In this document: positions 8,046-16,588 of the stretch, in pieces | Layout of the letters: the number at the start of each line of letters is the position of its first letter | Position numbering within the stretch: position 1 is the stretch's first letter | Source: Sphingobacteriaceae bacterium UBA6709 | Lineage (GTDB): Bacteria > Bacteroidota > Bacteroidia > Sphingobacteriales > Sphingobacteriaceae | Direction: 5' to 3' | DNA: 64,000 nucleotides | Assembly: GCA_002454425.1 (NCBI GenBank) | Contig: DKIV01000007.1 | Location: forward strand, 18,501 to 82,500 | Translations under genes and position numbers: made by a program | The notes under the pieces: model-generated | What the model saw: the letters and a program-made list of their open reading frames with translations, nothing else | Told to the model about the DNA's origin: nothing | The model's database searches: none

Positions 8046-9320
8046 TTATTTGATAACCAGCGTCTGCACGCGATCAGGTCCCACAGAAAGATATTTCACA
8101 GGAACACCAACTTTATCTTCAATATATTTTACATATTCCATAAGCTTTGCAGGAACTTCCTCCGGATTTCTTATGCCCGTAAGATCTTCATTCCAACCCT
8201 CAAGCTCTTCAAGCACTGGCTCGGCAGGCACACCACAAATATCATAAGGCATATAATCTATCACTTCACCATTATGCTTGTAATGCGTACATGCGTAAAT
8301 TTTTTCAAAACCGCTAAGAACGTCAGCTTTGGTCATAATAAGCGCCGTCACGCCATTTAGCATAATAGCATACTTCAACGCCGGAATATCAATCCATCCA
8401 CATCTGCGTGCTCTGCCGGTAGTAGCGCCGAACTCATGACCCACCTGACGAAGCTTCTCGCCGGTCTCATCAAACAGCTCGGTAGGGAAGGGGCCTCCGC
8501 CTACACGTGTGCAATAAGCCTTAAAGATACCGATCACATCTCCGATCTTATTCGGGGCGATGCCCAGGCCTGTACAGGCACCGGCAGTAGTAGTATTAGA
8601 AGAGGTTACAAAAGGATAAGAACCGAAATCCACATCCAGCAGGGTTCCCTGCGCACCCTCAGCAAGTACCGACTTACCTTCCTGAAGATACTTATTCACG
8701 AAGTGTTCGCTATCTACCTGGGGAATGGTTCTGAGGAAGTCTATGGCATCAAAAAATGCCTGCTCGCGTTCGCTGAAATCAGGAATCTCGCCATAATGAG
8801 CAAGAATAGATTTATGCTTGGCAACAAGCTTGTCGTAGCGCTCCTTGAAGTCAGGCAACATCGAGTCTCCCACACGCAGTCCGTTACGACCCGTCTTATC
8901 CATATATGTAGGACCTATTCCTTTAAGCGTCGAGCCAATTTTGCCTTCGCCCATCTTCGTTTCAGAGGCTGCATCAAGCAGCTGATGCGTTGGCAGAATA
9001 AGATGTGCTTTGCGGGCAATAACTAACTTACCTGCCGCTACCGGATCAAATCCGCTGCTCTTCAGGTTGTCAAGTTCCCGTTTTAAAATGATGGGATCTA
9101 TCACCACGCCATTACCTATCAGGTTCATGTTTTTCTCATTGAAAATACCTGATGGAATGGTGTTTAAAACATATTTCTGGTTGTCGAATTCAAGCGTATG
9201 GCCGGCATTCGGGCCACCCTGAAAACGAGCTATCAGATCGTACTCAGGACTAAGGACGTCAACAATCTTACCTTTACCCTCGTCGCCCCATTGGAGGCCG
9301 AGTAATACATCTACAGTCAT
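8046..9320 (-). CDS. purA: Adenylosuccinate synthetase
   Basis: Joins IMP and aspartate, driven by GTP, to give adenylosuccinate in AMP synthesis. The 424 residues are standard. The N-terminal GLQWGDEGKGK is the P-loop with the catalytic Asp, GGPNAGHT carries the catalytic His near residue 40, and EGAQGTLLD and TGRARRCGW are family motifs. It lies 16 bases after the Fur-family gene and 1 base before pabB, so it is probably transcribed with both. Confidence 0.97.
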   Translation of the reverse strand: MTVDVLLGLQWGDEGKGKIVDVLSPEYDLIARFQGGPNAGHTLEFDNQKYVLNTIPSGIFNEKNMNLIGNGVVIDPIILKRELDNLKSSGFDPVAAGKLVIARKAHLILPTHQLLDAASETKMGEGKIGSTLKGIGPTYMDKTGRNGLRVGDSMLPDFKERYDKLVAKHKSILAHYGEIPDFSEREQAFFDAIDFLRTIPQVDSEHFVNKYLQEGKSVLAEGAQGTLLDVDFGSYPFVTSSNTTTAGACTGLGIAPNKIGDVIGIFKAYCTRVGGGPFPTELFDETGEKLRQVGHEFGATTGRARRCGWIDIPALKYAIMLNGVTALIMTKADVLSGFEKIYACTHYKHNGEVIDYMPYDICGVPAEPVLEELEGWNEDLTGIRNPEEVPAKLMEYVKYIEDKVGVPVKYLSVGPDRVQTLVIK

Positions 9321-9336
9321 GAATTAATGTAAGTAT

Positions 9337-9810
9337 TTAATTTTTAGAGTATGAATCACAGTGACCATCTTTAAGCTTGGCGCAGTTACCGTAAAGATTC
9401 AATGAATGGTGTTTAATATCAAATTTCAGAAGTTCGCCCATCATGCTTTGGATCTGACCTACGCGAGGGTCGCAAAACTCAACCACGCGACCGCAATCGA
9501 TACAAATAATATGGTCGTGTTGCTTATATCCATATGATTTCTCAAACTGAGCCATGTTCTTCCCAAACTGATGCTTGGTAACGAGATCGCAGGACACCAG
9601 GAGCTCCAGCGTGTTGTACACTGTAGCGCGGCTCACACGATACTTCTTGTTTTTCATATGGATATACAAAGACTCTACGTCAAAGTGATCACTTCGCGAG
9701 TAGATCTCCTCAAGGATAGCAAAACGTTCAGGGGTCTTTCGCAGACTCTTATTTTCGAGATAAGCCTCGAAAATCTTTTTTACCATCGCTATTGTTTCTG
9801 TTGCAGACAT
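9337..9810 (-). CDS. Fur/PerR-family metalloregulator
   Basis: A 157-residue DNA-binding repressor of the Fur superfamily. The N-terminal winged helix (about residues 10-90) contains the recognition segment YRVSRATVYNTLELL. The C-terminal dimerisation domain has HDH near residue 98, a CIDC pair and a second C-x(6)-C pair near the end, the usual structural Zn site. The metal sensed cannot be decided from sequence. It has its own promoter, heads the purA-pabB unit and follows the rsh gene with a 67-base gap. Linkage of a metal or peroxide sensor to purine and folate genes is notable. Confidence 0.9.
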   Translation of the reverse strand: MSATETIAMVKKIFEAYLENKSLRKTPERFAILEEIYSRSDHFDVESLYIHMKNKKYRVSRATVYNTLELLVSCDLVTKHQFGKNMAQFEKSYGYKQHDHIICIDCGRVVEFCDPRVGQIQSMMGELLKFDIKHHSLNLYGNCAKLKDGHCDSYSKN

Positions 9811-9829
9811 AATGTTCCTTCGAAAGGGT

Positions 9830-9859
9830 CAAAGTTATCTAAAAATATTCAAGTGTCAA
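9830..9859 (-). promoter_or_regulatory. Promoter of the Fur-family gene (TTG-N19-TAACTTTG)
   Basis: On the minus strand TTG at 9859-9857, 19 bases, then TAACTTTG at 9837-9830. It matches the Bacteroidetes consensus exactly and lies 19 bases before the ATG, in the short gap after the rsh gene. Confidence 0.65.
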
Positions 9860-9877
9860 GTACCAATGTTGCAAGCG

Positions 9878-12106
9878 TTAAATCCGACCATGTCGCTCCG
9901 GCTGTGATTCAAATCTCGTTACCGACGTTACGCCCTTTACCTGCTTCAATTTCTTCGTTAAATTCTCAAGGTGCATCGTGTCATTTACGAACACCATGAT
10001 CGTTCCCTCGAAAATCCCTTCATTGCTATCAACAGTTATAGAACGCATATTTACCTTGAAATCGTTTGAGATAACTGTAGTAATTTTGTTTATCAAGCCT
10101 ACTTCATCGATACCCCTGATTCTTAAACCCGTAAGGAAGGCCAGTTCTTTTTGGGAGGTCCATTTTGCCTTCACCACCCGGTATCCATAATTCGCCAGTA
10201 ACTTCGTGGCGTTCGGGCAGTTTGTCCGGTGAATTTTAATGCCGTCGTTAACAGTAATAAATCCGAACACGTCATCTCCGGGAATAGGATTACAACAGGT
10301 AGAAAGCTTATAGTCTATCTTCTGCAAATCTTCTCCAATCAGCAAGGTGTCGCTGTCTTTAGACTTCACCTTGTTTATTAGTCCCTCGATCTGACTGGCG
10401 TCAATGCGATCCGGAGTTTTATGCTCCGGCGTCTTCTCCGAAGCCTGAAATTCCTTCAGTAGCTTTAAATCGAAACTTTCCGTCGCTATAGCATAGAATA
10501 GTTCCAGCGCGGAAGGAAACTTGAAATAGTTCGAAATCTTATGTATGTTCTCGGTATTGTAGGTGATTTTCAATGACTTGAGCTTTCGCTCAAGAATCTC
10601 CTTACCCTCCTCAGCCACACGACGCTTTTCCTCCTTTAATGACGACTTAATTTTGGCCTTCGCTTTTGCTGTTACCACAAAATTCAGCCAGTCCTCCTTG
10701 GGACTCTGCTTGCTGGAGGTAATGATCTCTACCTGATCTCCATTCTGTAACTGATGCGACAGCGGAACCAGCTTATGATTAACCTTTGCGCCAATACACT
10801 TAGCACCAAGATCAGAGTGAATTTCAAAAGCGAAATCCAATGCCGTAGCTCCGAGAGGCAGCTGCATCAGCGCGCCCTTCGGCGTGAAGATGAAAATCTC
10901 ATCCGAGAAGAGGTTCATCTTGAAGTCGTCCAGGAAGTCAAGGGCGTTGGATTCAGGGTTCTTCAGCAGCTCCCTGACTTTTTGTATCCATTGATCCAGA
11001 CCACTATCACTTGACGACTCTTTATATTTCCAATGCGCGGCAAAACCTTTCTCCGCGATCTCATTCATGCGTGTTGTGCGTATTTGCACTTCTACCCACT
11101 GCCCTTTAGGGCCCATCACCGTAGTGTGAAGCGACTCGTAGCCATTTGCCTTCGGCGATGAAACCCAGTCACGCAAACGGTCGGGATTGGGTCTGTACAA
11201 GTCGGTCACAATGGAATAGGCCTTCCAGCAGTCGGCTTTCTCCTGATCTGGTTTGCTTTCCAGAATAATTCTGATGGCGAAAAGATCATACACCTCTTCA
11301 AACGGAATACCCTTCTTGCGCATTTTATTCCAAATCGAATGGATAGACTTAGGCCGGCCATACACATTCGATTTCAAGCCCTGCTCCAGCAAAATATCAC
11401 GGATAGGACCGATGAACGACTGAATAAATAACTCCCGCTCCGCTTTCTTCTCGTTAAGCTTACGGGCGATAAACTTGTAGGTCTCCGCTTCCGTATACTT
11501 CATTGACAAGTCTTCAAGCTCTGATTTCATAGCATAAAGACCTAGTCGATGGGCCAGGGGAGCGTACAAATAAATAGTTTCAGAAGATATCTTTAACTGC
11601 TTATCCCGCGGCATATGATCCATGGTACGCATGTTATGGAGCCTGTCGGCAAGCTTAATCAGAATCACCCGCACATCATCGGCCAGAGTAAGGAGCATCT
11701 TCCTGAAATTCTCTGCCTGTAAAGATGAATTGTAATCGAATACCCCAGATATCTTGGTTAATCCATCGATGATCCTGGCTACCTTTTTGCCAAACTCCCG
11801 CTCAATTTCCTCCAATGTTACCGCTGTATCTTCAACAACGTCGTGCAGTAAGGCGCAAACGATAGAGGTAGTACCCAGGCCAATTTCTTCGGCGGCAATC
11901 TGTGCCACCGCTATGGGGTGATATATATACGGTTCGCCGGACTTACGGCGCATGTCTTTATGACTCTCGAGTGCCAGATCGAAAGCCTGACGAATCAAGG
12001 CCTTATCGCCCTTCTGCATCGTCGGCTTACAGGCTCGCAACAACGCTCTGTAACGCTTAAGTATCTCCTTCTTCTCTGCCTCTAAATCTATTACTAATTC
12101 GCTCAT
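9878..12106 (-). CDS. Bifunctional (p)ppGpp synthetase/hydrolase (RelA/SpoT, Rsh)
   Basis: Makes and degrades the alarmone (p)ppGpp in response to starvation. The 742-residue protein shows the full Rsh order: HD hydrolase domain (about 45-200) with intact LLHDVVEDT, synthetase domain (about 235-390) with GYESLHTTV and VEVQIRT, TGS domain (about 400-460), a CC-rich linker with STCCNPIPGDDV near 620, and a C-terminal ACT domain (about 665-740). Both active sites look complete, so it should be bifunctional. ATG 12106 is preferred; a TTG two codons upstream has no support. It is the first gene of a minus-strand set with fur, purA and pabB. Confidence 0.95.
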   Translation of the reverse strand: MSELVIDLEAEKKEILKRYRALLRACKPTMQKGDKALIRQAFDLALESHKDMRRKSGEPYIYHPIAVAQIAAEEIGLGTTSIVCALLHDVVEDTAVTLEEIEREFGKKVARIIDGLTKISGVFDYNSSLQAENFRKMLLTLADDVRVILIKLADRLHNMRTMDHMPRDKQLKISSETIYLYAPLAHRLGLYAMKSELEDLSMKYTEAETYKFIARKLNEKKAERELFIQSFIGPIRDILLEQGLKSNVYGRPKSIHSIWNKMRKKGIPFEEVYDLFAIRIILESKPDQEKADCWKAYSIVTDLYRPNPDRLRDWVSSPKANGYESLHTTVMGPKGQWVEVQIRTTRMNEIAEKGFAAHWKYKESSSDSGLDQWIQKVRELLKNPESNALDFLDDFKMNLFSDEIFIFTPKGALMQLPLGATALDFAFEIHSDLGAKCIGAKVNHKLVPLSHQLQNGDQVEIITSSKQSPKEDWLNFVVTAKAKAKIKSSLKEEKRRVAEEGKEILERKLKSLKITYNTENIHKISNYFKFPSALELFYAIATESFDLKLLKEFQASEKTPEHKTPDRIDASQIEGLINKVKSKDSDTLLIGEDLQKIDYKLSTCCNPIPGDDVFGFITVNDGIKIHRTNCPNATKLLANYGYRVVKAKWTSQKELAFLTGLRIRGIDEVGLINKITTVISNDFKVNMRSITVDSNEGIFEGTIMVFVNDTMHLENLTKKLKQVKGVTSVTRFESQPERHGRI

Positions 12107-12204
12107 TATCAATCCTCAGTGTATTTGGTTTGCCTATAGATCAGCCTTGGGGCTTTAAGCAATGCTGTGTTTTTGTAAATTAACAATAATTCAATAAAAT
12201 AAGC

Positions 12205-12212
12205 TATTTTTG
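12205..12212 (+). promoter_or_regulatory. -7 box TATTTTTG upstream of the DUF4294 gene
   Basis: Exact TAnnTTTG match about 170 bases before the chosen ATG. No TTG at the normal distance. It would give a long leader for the DUF4294 message. Confidence 0.35.
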
Positions 12213-12383
12213 CTATCTGGAAGAGGCACTACTACAAGGCCGCAAAAAAAAGCCTGTACCCGATCCTGACATCCTCATATATACAAATCAATTTTGCAAA
12301 ACCCGCTGTTGATGTTCATGAGGCTGATTTCTACAAGGTTAAATATTGTGTTCCTTTTATACGGTATTATTGTGAATAAAGAT

Positions 12384-13010
12384 ATGAAATTTTTCCCTTT
12401 TTTAACGCTTGTAATATTGTTTTCGGTGCAAATATGCAGCGCTCAGGAGCAATTTAATCCCGCGGTAAAAGGGAAAAACGATACAATTCGTGTAGCGCTA
12501 ACGCGTATTGCCGACGGCAGCTTTATTCCCTGGATTCCTTTGGATGAGGTTCCTGTTCGCAGCTCCCGCATCTTCGGCAGTCCTGACGATCGTGCCCGCT
12601 ATTTAAAGTTGCGCTACAATGTACTGAAGGTACTCCCTTACGCCAAGTTTGCCCGTAGTCGCTATGCCCGCCTTAATGACGATCTGACAGCCAGCACCGA
12701 CAAAAAACAACAGAAAGCCCTTGTTAAGGCTTGTGAGCGTGAGATTAAAGATATGTTTAATCGGGAAGTGAAAAACCTTACCATCAGTCAGGGCGAAATT
12801 CTGATTAAGCTGGTAGATCGTGAGACCGGCAATAGTAGCTTTGAATTGGTAAAACAACTCAAGGGTGGCTTTACCGCGTTTTGTTACCAATCCGTCGCCA
12901 GAATCTTCGGTCATAACCTCAAGCAAAAGTATGACCCGCAGCAGGAGCGAGACATAGAAAATATCATCCAACGATACGGCTATTATGGTACCGGATACGG
13001 TTACAATTAG
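12384..13010 (+). CDS. DUF4294 domain-containing exported protein
   Basis: A 208-residue protein with an N-terminal signal peptide ending near QICSAQ, then a DUF4294 domain rich in basic residues and helices (for example LPYAKFARSRYARLNDDL near residue 85). The C-terminus is Tyr/Gly-rich. The family is typical of Bacteroidetes and has no known function. The frame is open back to 12294, but the ATG at 12384 begins the signal peptide. It runs divergently from the rsh gene and converges on the SDR gene. Confidence 0.85.
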   Translation: MKFFPFLTLVILFSVQICSAQEQFNPAVKGKNDTIRVALTRIADGSFIPWIPLDEVPVRSSRIFGSPDDRARYLKLRYNVLKVLPYAKFARSRYARLNDDLTASTDKKQQKALVKACEREIKDMFNREVKNLTISQGEILIKLVDRETGNSSFELVKQLKGGFTAFCYQSVARIFGHNLKQKYDPQQERDIENIIQRYGYYGTGYGYN

Positions 13011-13061
13011 TTATTTCTCCAGATTCAGGGTTTATTTCGGGAAAGTTAACATAACAATAAG

Positions 13062-13129
13062 AGCCCGACCTTTTAAGATGCCGCGTTGCAGGGTGTCAAC
13101 ACTACAAGCAGCATATTAAAATTCGGGCT
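13062..13129. terminator. Long imperfect hairpin between convergent genes
   Basis: AGCCCGA at 13062-13068 pairs with TCGGGCT at 13123-13129; TTTTAA and TTAAAA then pair, followed by ATGCCGC against GCAGCAT with one mismatch. It fills the gap between the convergent DUF4294 and SDR genes and probably acts as a two-way terminator, although there is no long T-run on the plus strand. Confidence 0.6.
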
Positions 13130-13138
13130 TCACGTGGC

Positions 13139-13912
13139 TTAAACGGTTGGGGACGCTCCGCCGTCCACAGCATAGTTGCCGCCGGTAAGATATTTCGCTT
13201 CCGGCGAGGCAAGAAATACCACAAGGGCCGCAACCTCTTCAGGTTCAGCCATCCGGCCTAAAGGCACGCCCACTTTATCCAAAACTGTTTCGAACGCATT
13301 CTGCACGGTAACGCTGGAGGCGTTCGCTATGTTCTCAATAAACTCCAACATTAAGGGTGTTTTTACCACCCCGGGTGAAACCACGTTTACACGTATACCA
13401 TGAGATCCTACTTCACTCGCCAGCGCCTTACTATATGCGTTCAGCGCTGCCTTGGCAGAGGAATATGACATCGTCATTTCCCAAATAGGCTGCTTGGCGG
13501 CGCCTGTAGACAGGTTTATAATTACGCCTTTCTGCTGTTCAATCATGGTAGGCAATAATGCTTTATTGATCCTGACCACCGACAAGAAGTTCAATTCCCA
13601 GTCCCTGTACCAATGCTCATCCGAAAGCGCGCTAAAACCGCCTCCCGGACTAAGATTCGCACCCGCGTTATTTACGATGATGTCTATCCTGCCGTACCGC
13701 TCGAGAATTTCTTTAGCAACTCTTTCCGCGCCTTCGGCACCGGAAAGGTCGGATGCGATGAAATGATGTTCTTTACTAAGGTCTTCGGGAGCCATTCGCG
13801 CGGCGACCACCACCTGGGCGCCCTGATCGCTAAATTTATCTGCAATGGCCTTACCAATGCCTTTTGTGCCTCCTGTTACCAAGATCACTTGCCCTTTAAA
13901 CACATTATCCAT
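13139..13912 (-). CDS. SDR-family oxidoreductase
   Basis: A 257-residue NAD(P)-dependent short-chain dehydrogenase/reductase. Visible are TGGTKGIG (cofactor loop, near residue 12), NNAG near 83, the Ser of NLSTGAAK near 133 and YSSAKAALNAYSKAL near 152 with the catalytic Tyr and Lys. The C-terminal YLTGGNYAVDGG is typical. The substrate is unknown. ATG 13912 is preferred over the ATG at 13939 because it begins the compact SDR fold. It is divergent from an HxlR-type regulator and likely under its control, as is usual for such pairs. Confidence 0.9.
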   Translation of the reverse strand: MDNVFKGQVILVTGGTKGIGKAIADKFSDQGAQVVVAARMAPEDLSKEHHFIASDLSGAEGAERVAKEILERYGRIDIIVNNAGANLSPGGGFSALSDEHWYRDWELNFLSVVRINKALLPTMIEQQKGVIINLSTGAAKQPIWEMTMSYSSAKAALNAYSKALASEVGSHGIRVNVVSPGVVKTPLMLEFIENIANASSVTVQNAFETVLDKVGVPLGRMAEPEEVAALVVFLASPEAKYLTGGNYAVDGGASPTV

Positions 13913-13933
13913 AAGTCTTTTATTTAAAATTCG

Positions 13934-14005
13934 TTGCAAAATAAAAGACTATACTTTACTTTTGAAAGTAGGAACATTAATGTATAGTAATAACATATAG
14001 TAAAG
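13934..14005. promoter_or_regulatory. SDR/hxlR divergent promoter with candidate operator
   Basis: For the plus-strand regulator, TTG at 13934-13936, 20 bases, then TACTTTTG at 13957-13964. The -7 box lies inside a perfect palindrome, TACTTT-TG-AAAGTA (13957-13970). AAAGTATAGT (minus strand, 13957-13948) and two direct copies of TATAGTAA (13983-13990, 13996-14003) look like further half-sites. A regulator bound here would block its own promoter. Confidence 0.55.
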
Positions 14006-14027
14006 CAATAAACAGCATCAGCCATTT

Positions 14028-14354
14028 ATGAGCGAAAAAAAAATAAAAAAAGATGAAGAGCGCTGTGCGCTTCAGGAGATCCTGAGCGTCATCGGTGGAA
14101 AGTGGGCAATGTCAATTATTTATGCCTTGTTTCCGGGAAAGCGGCGGTTTAGCGAACTGGAGCGCCTGATACCGGGTATTAATACCCGAATGCTTGTTAA
14201 AGAGTTAAAAAACATGGAGTCTAACGGCATTGTCGTCCGAAAGGTATATGCCACCGTTCCGCCTACGGTTGAATATACATTGACAGAAAAGGGCAAAAAG
14301 CTGGAACCTATCATCAATGAATTATATAGATGGGGCACGGAGTACGTTGCCTGA
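14028..14354 (+). CDS. HxlR-family transcriptional regulator
   Basis: A 108-residue winged helix-turn-helix protein. The HxlR pattern is clear: C near residue 13 (ERCALQEILSVIGGKW), then FSELERLIPGINTRMLVKELKNME as the DNA-reading helices and a wing with VEYTLTEKGKKL. Members of this group often sense electrophiles or oxidants through the N-terminal Cys and control a divergent oxidoreductase gene, which fits the SDR gene here; the actual signal is unknown. Confidence 0.9.
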   Translation: MSEKKIKKDEERCALQEILSVIGGKWAMSIIYALFPGKRRFSELERLIPGINTRMLVKELKNMESNGIVVRKVYATVPPTVEYTLTEKGKKLEPIINELYRWGTEYVA

Positions 14355-14462
14355 AGCCAAAAATTGGAAAGCGCTCATTAGATAAGGAGCTTTAAACTAA
14401 GATATTGACACTAGAAAAAAGTTCCACCACAACGCGAAAGCGCTAAAAAAACACCTCGAAGG

Positions 14463-14494
14463 CAGAGATTCCGGACTTGATGCTCCGATCTCTG
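14463..14494. other. Hairpin upstream of the small membrane protein gene
   Basis: CAGAGAT at 14463-14469 and a short CGGA pair, with a two-base bulge, against TCCGATCTCTG at 14484-14494. It sits 22 bases before the ATG at 14517. It could be a leader structure or the terminator of the hxlR gene; no T-run follows. Confidence 0.35.
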
Positions 14495-14516
14495 ATCGAT
14501 TTATAAAACATCGCAT

Positions 14517-14885
14517 ATGCTTAAAAAACTCTGTTATCTGAATTTCGGACTGGTATTTTTCACCATCATATATCTTGCCGTGCTCATGTTTGGACAAGAC
14601 GGTCCGGGACAAAACTTCGCGCAGGAACTGCGGTCGCTAGGCTTTTATCTCATTTTCTGCCTGCCGCCGGCCATGCTCGCTGCCACAGGATACGATACAC
14701 AACCGCGATGGATCCTGTATTTCTACGTCTTTTATCTCGCTGTCCTGACCTTGGCGCTGTTAAGCATCTTTTTCATGACGGGCAGCAGTTTGGCATCTCT
14801 GCTATTTACCCTCGTAGCACCTCTAAGTTTTCTTGTCAGCATTATGGTGCTGGCGATACATCTTTTAGGCAGCGCGAAAAAATAA
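14517..14885 (+). CDS. Small membrane protein, unknown family
   Basis: A 122-residue protein with four predicted transmembrane segments (about residues 5-23, 40-57, 65-85 and 92-115) and short loops. No motif or family was recognised. It sits alone between the hxlR gene and bshB1, with a hairpin just upstream. The codon pattern and the clean run of hydrophobic segments suggest a real gene. Confidence 0.6.
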   Translation: MLKKLCYLNFGLVFFTIIYLAVLMFGQDGPGQNFAQELRSLGFYLIFCLPPAMLAATGYDTQPRWILYFYVFYLAVLTLALLSIFFMTGSSLASLLFTLVAPLSFLVSIMVLAIHLLGSAKK

Positions 14886-14903
14886 TCTCACCGTCAGAAC
14901 TGT

Positions 14904-14934
14904 TTGCACAAAACAGGCGAAGCTGATATTTTTG
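14904..14934 (+). promoter_or_regulatory. bshB1 promoter (TTG-N20-TATTTTTG)
   Basis: TTG at 14904-14906, 20 bases, then TATTTTTG at 14927-14934: an exact consensus match 38 bases before the bshB1 ATG. Confidence 0.65.
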
Positions 14935-14972
14935 GTAACTTTGACGCCGAATTACTTTGTTCTTTACAATAA

Positions 14973-15692
14973 ATGAAATTAGATATTCTTGTAATAGCCG
15001 TGCATCCCGATGACGCGGAACTGGGCTGCGCCGGCACGCTGCTTAAGTATAAAGCTGCCGGTAAGAAAATAGGAATCATAGACCTCACAAGAGGAGAACT
15101 CGGCACGCGAGGTACCGCCGAAACACGTGACGTCGAAGCCGCTGATGCCGCTGCTATCCTTAAACTTGACGTTCGTGAGAATCTTGGTATGCGCGATGGC
15201 TTTTTCCGCAATGATGAGGAACATCAGATGCAGATCATTCGTAAAATCCGTCAGTATCAGCCGGAAATTGTTATCACCAACGCGCTGGAAGATCGGCATC
15301 CCGACCATCCCCGCGCGGCACAACTGGTAAACGACGCCGCCTTCCTGTCGGGACTGGTTAAGATTGGCACAACTCACGACGGAGAGGCGCAGGAAGCATG
15401 GCGCCCCCGCTTACTTCTGCACTTTATACAAAGCAACTACATTGAACCTGATATTCTTGTCGACGTTACTGCGCAATGGGATACTAAGATCAAGGCGATA
15501 CAAGCTTATAAAACACAGTTTTTTAACCCTGAATACCATGAGGAAAACCAAACGTTTATCTCGGGAGAAGGCTTCATGAAATTCATCGAATCAAAAGCCC
15601 GCGAACTCGGGAAACACATTGACGCGACTTATGCCGAAGGCTTCAATAGCACGAAGGTATTGGGCATCGACAATATTTTCGATCTGCGTTAA
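14973..15692 (+). CDS. bshB1: Bacillithiol biosynthesis deacetylase BshB1
   Basis: Removes the acetyl group from GlcNAc-malate in synthesis of the low-molecular-weight thiol bacillithiol. The 239-residue protein is a PIG-L/LmbE-type Zn deacetylase with the AVHPDDAELG zinc and catalytic motif at residues 9-18 and EDRHPDHPRA near 110. Bacteroidetes commonly carry this pathway. bshA and bshC are not in the window. A 12-base-pair inverted repeat lies 27 bases downstream. Confidence 0.93.
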   Translation: MKLDILVIAVHPDDAELGCAGTLLKYKAAGKKIGIIDLTRGELGTRGTAETRDVEAADAAAILKLDVRENLGMRDGFFRNDEEHQMQIIRKIRQYQPEIVITNALEDRHPDHPRAAQLVNDAAFLSGLVKIGTTHDGEAQEAWRPRLLLHFIQSNYIEPDILVDVTAQWDTKIKAIQAYKTQFFNPEYHEENQTFISGEGFMKFIESKARELGKHIDATYAEGFNSTKVLGIDNIFDLR

Positions 15693-15718
15693 AGCAATGT
15701 ATAATACACAGTTATTGG

Positions 15719-15760
15719 TATCCGAATAAAGTTTTTGTATAGAAAATATTTATTCGGATA
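15719..15760. terminator. Inverted repeat after bshB1
   Basis: TATCCGAATAAA at 15719-15730 and its exact complement at 15749-15760 form a 12-base-pair stem with an 18-base loop. A third partial copy, TTATTCGG, follows at 15773-15780. It is placed like a bshB1 terminator but has no clear T-run. Confidence 0.5.
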
Positions 15761-16025
15761 TCCCCATGTTTCTTATTCGGAAATTCTTCCCCGGCTCATA
15801 TGGCCACCCTTATTTTTTTCGTGATTTGAGACTCGTAGTCCGACCTTGTCTGGATAGAAAATTAACCATCAGCCATCGTCGCGGTATTTTCCAGTGGCTT
15901 TTCGTTCATGTTAGTGCGGCTCGCATCCTGTCTCATTTTCCATTCTTAAGCATTCTGATGAGTACGCTTCCTCTGTAAGTATAACCCCTAAATTCAAGGT
16001 ATAATAACATATCTGCTTCGTGTTA

Positions 16026-16186
16026 GCTACCTACCAGCTTCGGGACAGCTTCTGCATAAATCAGCATTTGATCAAGACAGGGTTCGCCCTGAGTCCACCT
16101 GTTTCCGGTTAGGGTGGACTCAGGGTAAACCTTTTGTTAGCTAAGGGTTGTCGGATGCAGAAGCTCTCCCGAAGCTGGCAGGTAAC
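16026..16186. repeat. Nested two-level palindrome (161 bases)
   Basis: The outer arms at 16026-16057 and 16155-16186 are complementary at 29 of 32 positions. Inside them, CCCTGAGTCCACC at 16087-16099 and GGTGGACTCAGGG at 16113-16125 form a perfect 13-base-pair hairpin, extended by GGTT (16081-16084) with AACC (16128-16131). The two spacers between outer and inner stems are both 23 bases. GTTAGCTA occurs at 16022-16029 and again at 16136-16143. Candidate structured RNA or miniature mobile element; no coding capacity. Confidence 0.7.
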
Positions 16187-16588
16187 TGGTAGCTAGCTCG
16201 TAGCTTGAAAAGCGACTGCCGAAGGGCGCGAAGGCAGGAGCAGAGGGGGCCTATTTGATGAGAAATTGGCTGGAAATTAGGGGAGTATGAGATGCATTTG
16301 AATTTTTTTTGATTTTTTTCTCTGTCTTTAAATGTCACACATTGTCGCATGTTTTCCGAGGGTGTCAAGGGCTGGTATTTGTTGTCAGCTCGATTTTTTT
16401 TCTTCTGGATTTAGGTTTGTCTTGCTGATTTGCAAACAAGCATAAAGATGTTTTAATTTGAGTATATCATTACTAAAAATCAGGTGGTTACTGATGTGAT
16501 TGGGACTGAAATAAGGAGGCTTTGTAATCACGGGATCGGCTGAATTTTAGTAGTATTTAAAAGATATGTTTTAGTAAAACTGACAGAC

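Larger units (their letters stand above)
15693..16588. other. Long region without a convincing gene
   Basis: About 900 bases between bshB1 and the orphan gene. The open frames in it are short, low in complexity and unsupported. It contains the inverted repeat at 15719-15760, the nested palindrome at 16026-16186, and AT-rich T-tracts at about 16300-16450. It looks like an intergenic insertion or a structured non-coding element rather than degraded coding sequence; no relic of a known protein was recognised. Confidence 0.55.

Noticed and set aside
12107..12112. TTG start two codons upstream of rsh (and likewise 60595-60600 for pyrG)
   Set aside because: Both frames have a normal ATG two codons later that matches the family's usual N-terminus.
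13062..13129. Mobile-element end
   Set aside because: The inverted repeat lies exactly between convergent genes and fits a shared terminator; no target duplication or transposase is nearby.
15766..15978. 70-codon frame in the gap after bshB1
   Set aside because: It starts right after an inverted repeat, has no recognisable feature and the gap has no coding signal.
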